From Candidatus Krumholzibacteriia bacterium (GTDB lineage: Bacteria; Krumholzibacteriota; Krumholzibacteriia; G020349025): a DNA stretch of 26,166 bases. Below, piece after piece: positions 23,518 to 26,166 of the stretch. The notes beneath the pieces were generated by a model. It searched no databases, was not told where the DNA came from, and worked only from the letters and a program-made list of their open reading frames with translations. Every line of letters starts with the position of its first letter. The stretch's first letter is position 1. Position numbers and translations under genes: made by a program. The stretch is from assembly GCA_035649275.1 (NCBI GenBank), contig DASRJW010000027.1, positions 1-26,166 of the forward strand. The letters run 5' to 3'.

Positions 23518-24129
23518 CTACGTAGATCGGCTCGCGACAGGCAAATCGCCGGCCGGCACCGCTTCGCCGTCGTACGAAGGTGCGGGGAGGGCGTCTGGGC
23601 GCGGCTGTATCGCCCTCGCGCTGAGGATGTCCTCTGATGGTTGACCAGCCCGGCGTGAGCGCCGGTGTCGCTGCAGCAAGACGAGCGTGAGCTCGACGAG
23701 ACCGAGCCCGGCCACCATGAGTGCGGCGATGAAGAAGTGCTTCAGTCCAGGCCCGGGGCCCACCGAGCCCAGGGGAATGAAGCCCAAGGCGCGCACGGCG
23801 GACTGCTCGATCATGCGGTAGGCCAAGAATGACACGGTGCACATGAGCGCCCCCGTGCCGAGGTGCACAAGGGGCGACAGGAGAGTGGTCCGTCTGCGGC
23901 CTGCGACAGCAACCGCGGCAGCGAGTGTCGCCAGCAGACTCAGCAGCACGAGGAGCATGGCTCCAGGACTGCGAGAGATTCCCACGATGAGGACGACGCG
24001 GGCGCGCGCCCATGGCTCGGTGAGCGAGTAGAACGCCAGCGCCATGGGCGGCGCCAGCTGGACCACGGCGAGGACCCGCCGCACCCACAGCTTCCAGCGT
24101 CGCGAACCGGCGGACCGTACGACCTCCAT
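23518..24129 (-). CDS. Hypothetical four-helix membrane protein
   Basis: A 203-residue protein with about four hydrophobic helices (approximately 17-37, 58-77, 84-105, 127-148), a basic segment after the second helix (GRRRTT) and after the fourth (QRHRRSRRAG), and a hydrophilic, probably cytosolic tail. No motif is recognised. Start ATG at 24127-24129 with GAGGAGG directly upstream, the strongest ribosome-binding site here; a longer in-frame start is unnecessary. It ends convergently with the DUF3943 gene. Codon use resembles its neighbours. Confidence 0.6.
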   Translation of the reverse strand: MEVVRSAGSRRWKLWVRRVLAVVQLAPPMALAFYSLTEPWARARVVLIVGISRSPGAMLLVLLSLLATLAAAVAVAGRRRTTLLSPLVHLGTGALMCTVSFLAYRMIEQSAVRALGFIPLGSVGPGPGLKHFFIAALMVAGLGLVELTLVLLQRHRRSRRAGQPSEDILSARAIQPRPDALPAPSYDGEAVPAGDLPVASRST

Positions 24130-24353
24130 GGCATCCTCCTCACAATCCGAAGCTAGGGGCACTGAGGGCAAAGCCGCTGCTCACGCTGAAACGACCCGTG
24201 ATGGGGCGTGCGAGAAACGAGAGGCAATCATGGACTCGAACCCTGCCCTCTCGGAAAGCGCGGACCGGGACCGCCACACATGGGCCTGCAAGAAAGTTGC
24301 CCGAGCCGAGAGGAGGGGATCGATGCCGACCGTGCAGCACCGATCAAGGCCCT

Positions 24354-24689
24354 TCACCATGTCAGGGACGCCGCTTCCTCCGTGGCTCCCTCGGGCGGCT
24401 CCTCGATCCGCATCAGTGACGGCACGAAGAAGCCCGCGATTCCCATCGAGAGGCAGACCAGTCCGCCCGTCACGTACCACGAGCGCACGCCGACCATCTC
24501 GGCGATGGGAGCGGCCAGGAGGAGCCCGAACGGCGCTGTGGCGCCTGCGAGACTTCCCATCAGGGTGAAGACCCGGCCTTGGTAGTCGGCCGCGATCGTG
24601 GCCTGAAGGATCACCTGGATGGGCCGGTTGGCGAAGGGCAACAACGCTGGAAGCTTGTCAGCCATGTGCAACAGTGCGAGTAAGTTCAC
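24354..24689 (-). pseudogene. C-terminal remnant of an MFS transporter
   Basis: The translation keeps only the end of an MFS exporter of the EntS/macrolide-efflux type: PFANRPIQVILQATIAADYQGRVFTLMGSLAG, then APFGLLLAAPIAEMVGVRSWYVTGGLV and a final helix GIAGFFVPSLM. These are the last three or so helices of a protein that normally has ~400 residues and 12 helices. Upstream of about 24630 the sequence stops resembling the family, and an in-frame TGA occurs at 24723-24725. The GTG at 24687 is therefore an accidental start. Best read as a 5'-deleted gene; a functional short protein is unlikely. Confidence 0.7.
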
Positions 24690-24816
24690 GAAATGCAGCG
24701 GCCAGTGGCAACTGGCGCATGGTCAGCCGGCCACTTCTCAGCGCGGCCGTGATTCAGGTTTGATGGGGGATTCTTTGCGGAGGTGCACCGCCACGAACCG
24801 GCAATGCACAGGACCG

Positions 24817-24846
24817 TTGCCGAGCAGCCCCCGACTCCGCTAGGCT
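24817..24846 (+). promoter_or_regulatory. Promoter candidate abutting the dus start codon
   Basis: TTGCCG (24817-24822), an 18-nt spacer and TAGGCT (24841-24846), with the -10 only 6 nt before the ATG at 24853. If real, transcription would start at or beside the start codon and the mRNA would be leaderless; the same TAGG could instead be a weak ribosome-binding site. Confidence 0.3.
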
Positions 24847-24852
24847 CGCACC

Positions 24853-25902
24853 ATGAGTCCGCAAGCGCAGCTCGATACCCTGCTCCACAAGTCGACGCCG
24901 CTCCTGGCACTCGCCCCCATGCAAGATGTGACCGACCTGGCGTTCTGGCGATTGCTGACGGCCTATGGCGGCGCCGATGTCTATTACACCGAGTACTTCC
25001 GCGTCCACAGCGCCTCGCGTCTCGAGCCCAAGATCGTCGCGGCCATCGAGGCGAACCCCACCGGACGGCCGGTCATCGCACAGATGATCGGCAACGACAT
25101 CCAGGAACTCGTGCGCACGGCGCGGGAGCTGCAGCGGTTGCCGGTGGCGGCGATCGATCTCAACCTCGGCTGCCCGGCACCGGTCGTGTACCGCAAGTGC
25201 GCCGGCGGCGGCTTGCTGCGCGAGCCGGAGCGTGTGGACGCCATCCTCGGCGCACTGCGCGACGCGGTGCAGATCAAGCTCACGGTCAAGACACGTCTCG
25301 GCTTCGACTCGCCGGAGGGATTCGAGCACCTGCTCCGCATTCTCGGCCGCCACGCGCTCGACCTCGTGACCGTGCATGCGCGCACCGTGAAGGAGATGTA
25401 CCAGGGCGCGGTACGCTACGACTGCGTCGCGCAAGCGGTGGAGATGCTGCGCTGCCCGGTGCTCGCCAACGGCAACGTGGACTCGGTCGTGAAGGCAGCT
25501 GCGGTGCTGGCGCAAAGCGGGGCGCGGGGGCTCATGATCGGTCGCGGCGCGATTCGCAACCCGTGGATCTTCGCGCAGATCCGACAGCACGGTCGCGGTG
25601 AAACGCCGTTCCAGCCACGCGGCCGCGACGTGCTCGCCTACGTGCGGGCGCTGTACGACGGCGTCTGTCCGCCGGGGGTGCCCGAGGCGGCGCGGGTGCA
25701 GCGGATCAAGAAGCACATGAACTACATCGGCCTCGGCGTGGAGTCGACCGGGACATTCCTCCATACCATCCGGCGGGTGACGAATGCCGCTGATTTCTTC
25801 CGCGTCTGCATTGCGTTCCTGGACCACGACCGGCCGCTGACGCTGGAAGGCAACTCTCCGCCGCCCCAGGAAACGGCCGCATTGGCTGGCGCGCCGGACT
25901 GA
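24853..25902 (+). CDS. dus: tRNA-dihydrouridine synthase (Dus family)
   Basis: A 349-residue FMN enzyme that reduces uridines in the tRNA D-loop. TIM-barrel motifs appear in order: LAPMQDVTD (~20-28, FMN site), NLGCPAPVVYRKCAGGGLL (~104-122, with catalytic Cys ~107), IKLTVKTRLG (~141-150), VTVHARTVKEMYQG (~173-185), VLANGNVDS (~203-211) and GLMIGRGAIRNPWIF (~227-240). The C-terminal helical domain binds tRNA and contains RIKKHMNYIG. The overall pattern is close to DusC/DusB-like enzymes, but the subfamily (which uridine) is not decided. Start ATG at 24853, supported by immediate homology. A hairpin lies ~126 nt after the stop. Confidence 0.92.
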   Translation: MSPQAQLDTLLHKSTPLLALAPMQDVTDLAFWRLLTAYGGADVYYTEYFRVHSASRLEPKIVAAIEANPTGRPVIAQMIGNDIQELVRTARELQRLPVAAIDLNLGCPAPVVYRKCAGGGLLREPERVDAILGALRDAVQIKLTVKTRLGFDSPEGFEHLLRILGRHALDLVTVHARTVKEMYQGAVRYDCVAQAVEMLRCPVLANGNVDSVVKAAAVLAQSGARGLMIGRGAIRNPWIFAQIRQHGRGETPFQPRGRDVLAYVRALYDGVCPPGVPEAARVQRIKKHMNYIGLGVESTGTFLHTIRRVTNAADFFRVCIAFLDHDRPLTLEGNSPPPQETAALAGAPD

Positions 25903-26028
25903 TCCAGATCACCGTGGTGCACTCCTGGGCCAATGCGTCGCGGGCGCGGGACACGTGGATGGCCCCGGTCCTGCGGATCTGATCGCCAGCTCCTACGAGG
26001 ACCCTGGGCAGATCGGCTACAACCAAGG

Positions 26029-26046
26029 GCGCTCCTCCTGGAGCGC
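26029..26046 (+). terminator. Hairpin downstream of dus
   Basis: GCGCTCC (26029-26035) pairs perfectly with GGAGCGC (26040-26046) around the loop TCCT and is followed by AACTTTTAG, a short T-run. Possible dus terminator. It abuts the operator-like repeat of the next gene. Confidence 0.45.
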
Positions 26047-26048
26047 AA

Positions 26049-26075
26049 CTTTTAGTTGCTAAAGGCAACTAAAAG
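26049..26075 (+). promoter_or_regulatory. Perfect 11-bp inverted repeat, probable operator
   Basis: CTTTTAGTTGC (26049-26059) and GCAACTAAAAG (26065-26075) form a perfect inverted repeat with a 5-nt centre. It stands out as AT-rich in GC-rich DNA and overlaps the promoter at 26056-26083. The TTAGTTGC-type half-site is reminiscent of MarR-family operators. Confidence 0.6.
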
Positions 26076-26083
26076 AATAGACT
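26056..26083 (+). promoter_or_regulatory. Promoter of the right-edge gene, overlapped by the operator
   Basis: TTGCTA (26056-26061), a 16-nt spacer and TAGACT (26078-26083). The -35 and most of the spacer lie inside the inverted repeat, so a bound repressor would block RNA polymerase. Predicted start near 26090, ~35 nt before the ATG at 26125. Confidence 0.45.
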
Positions 26084-26124
26084 GGACGTAGGCGGCAAGA
26101 TCGGATCGGGGGAGATGGGGACGA

Positions 26125-26166
26125 ATGAAACGCATGACGGAAGGGCGAGACGCTGACTGGGCGTTT
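26125..26166 (+). CDS. N-terminal fragment of an unidentified gene (runs off the right edge)
   Basis: ATG at 26125 opens a frame to the window end (MKRMTEGRDADWAF, 14 codons). It is preceded by a purine-rich GGGGGAGATGGGGACGA and by the promoter/operator at 26049-26083. Too short to identify. The arrangement fits an autoregulated regulator gene or a repressor-controlled enzyme or efflux gene. A second in-frame ATG lies three codons downstream. Confidence 0.4.
   Translation, partial: MKRMTEGRDADWAF

Noticed and set aside
24190-24300. tRNA-like sequence on the minus strand (GGTTCGAGTCC with a partly matching acceptor-like GGGCAAC/ATTGCCT)
   Set aside because: The T-stem has a mismatch, the anticodon loop lacks T33, no D-arm fits, and the distance between arms is too long. 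At most a chance or decayed tRNA-like tail.
1-26166. CRISPR arrays, insertion sequences, integrases or phage genes
   Set aside because: No regularly spaced direct repeats, transposase or recombinase motifs, or terminal inverted repeats were seen on either strand.

Overview
The window is high-GC DNA (roughly two-thirds G+C by eye) from a Gram-negative, probably uncultured bacterium. It encodes several signal-peptide-bearing outer-membrane beta-barrels, c-type cytochromes and an SppA peptidase. The secreted metalloprotease ends in a FlgD-like/Por-type sorting domain of the kind common in the FCB superphylum and in candidate phyla such as Eisenbacteria or Krumholzibacteriota. That placement is inference from protein style only; no rRNA or tRNA was found.

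Layout. 1-137 is the tail of an unknown plus-strand gene, ending at a hairpin. 238-4909 is a minus-strand run of eight genes, most of them small soluble proteins: cupin, YciI-like, PH-like membrane protein, VOC/glyoxalase, ADP-ribosylglycohydrolase, DinB, ABM monooxygenase-like, then a large membrane acyltransferase. 5030-7241 holds a secreted PA-domain zinc metalloprotease preceded by a small membrane-anchored partner. 7367-9106 is a short-form alpha-glucan phosphorylase and 9512-10288 an outer-membrane barrel. 10509-11954 (plus) is a fused MEMO/AMMECR1 protein. 11958-15428 (minus) runs folE, FAA hydrolase, a putative monohaem c-type lipoprotein, and a dihaem cytochrome fused to an outer-membrane barrel. 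15429-16825 is a 1.4-kb stretch without a credible gene but with a G-quadruplex motif. 16826-17959 (plus) is a bacterial eRF1/Vms1-like protein with a zinc ribbon. 18085-20412 (minus) is sppA behind an outer-membrane protein gene. 20579-23449 (plus) encodes an LA_2272-type repeat protein and a DUF3943 protein. 23518-24129 (minus) is a four-helix membrane protein and 24354-24689 a truncated MFS transporter. 24853-25902 (plus) is a tRNA-dihydrouridine synthase, and the window ends in a new gene behind an operator-like inverted repeat.

The most interesting system is at 11958-13837. A haem lipoprotein gene overlaps by 4 bp (ATGA) a gene whose product joins two CxxCH haem motifs at the mature N-terminus to a barrel-sized domain. 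This is the architecture of Cyc2, the fused cytochrome-porin of iron oxidisers, but with two haems instead of one. It is a candidate outer-membrane electron conduit with its own electron-transfer partner. Second is the eRF1/Vms1-like protein with GGW in place of GGQ, a possible ribosome-rescue or hibernation factor.
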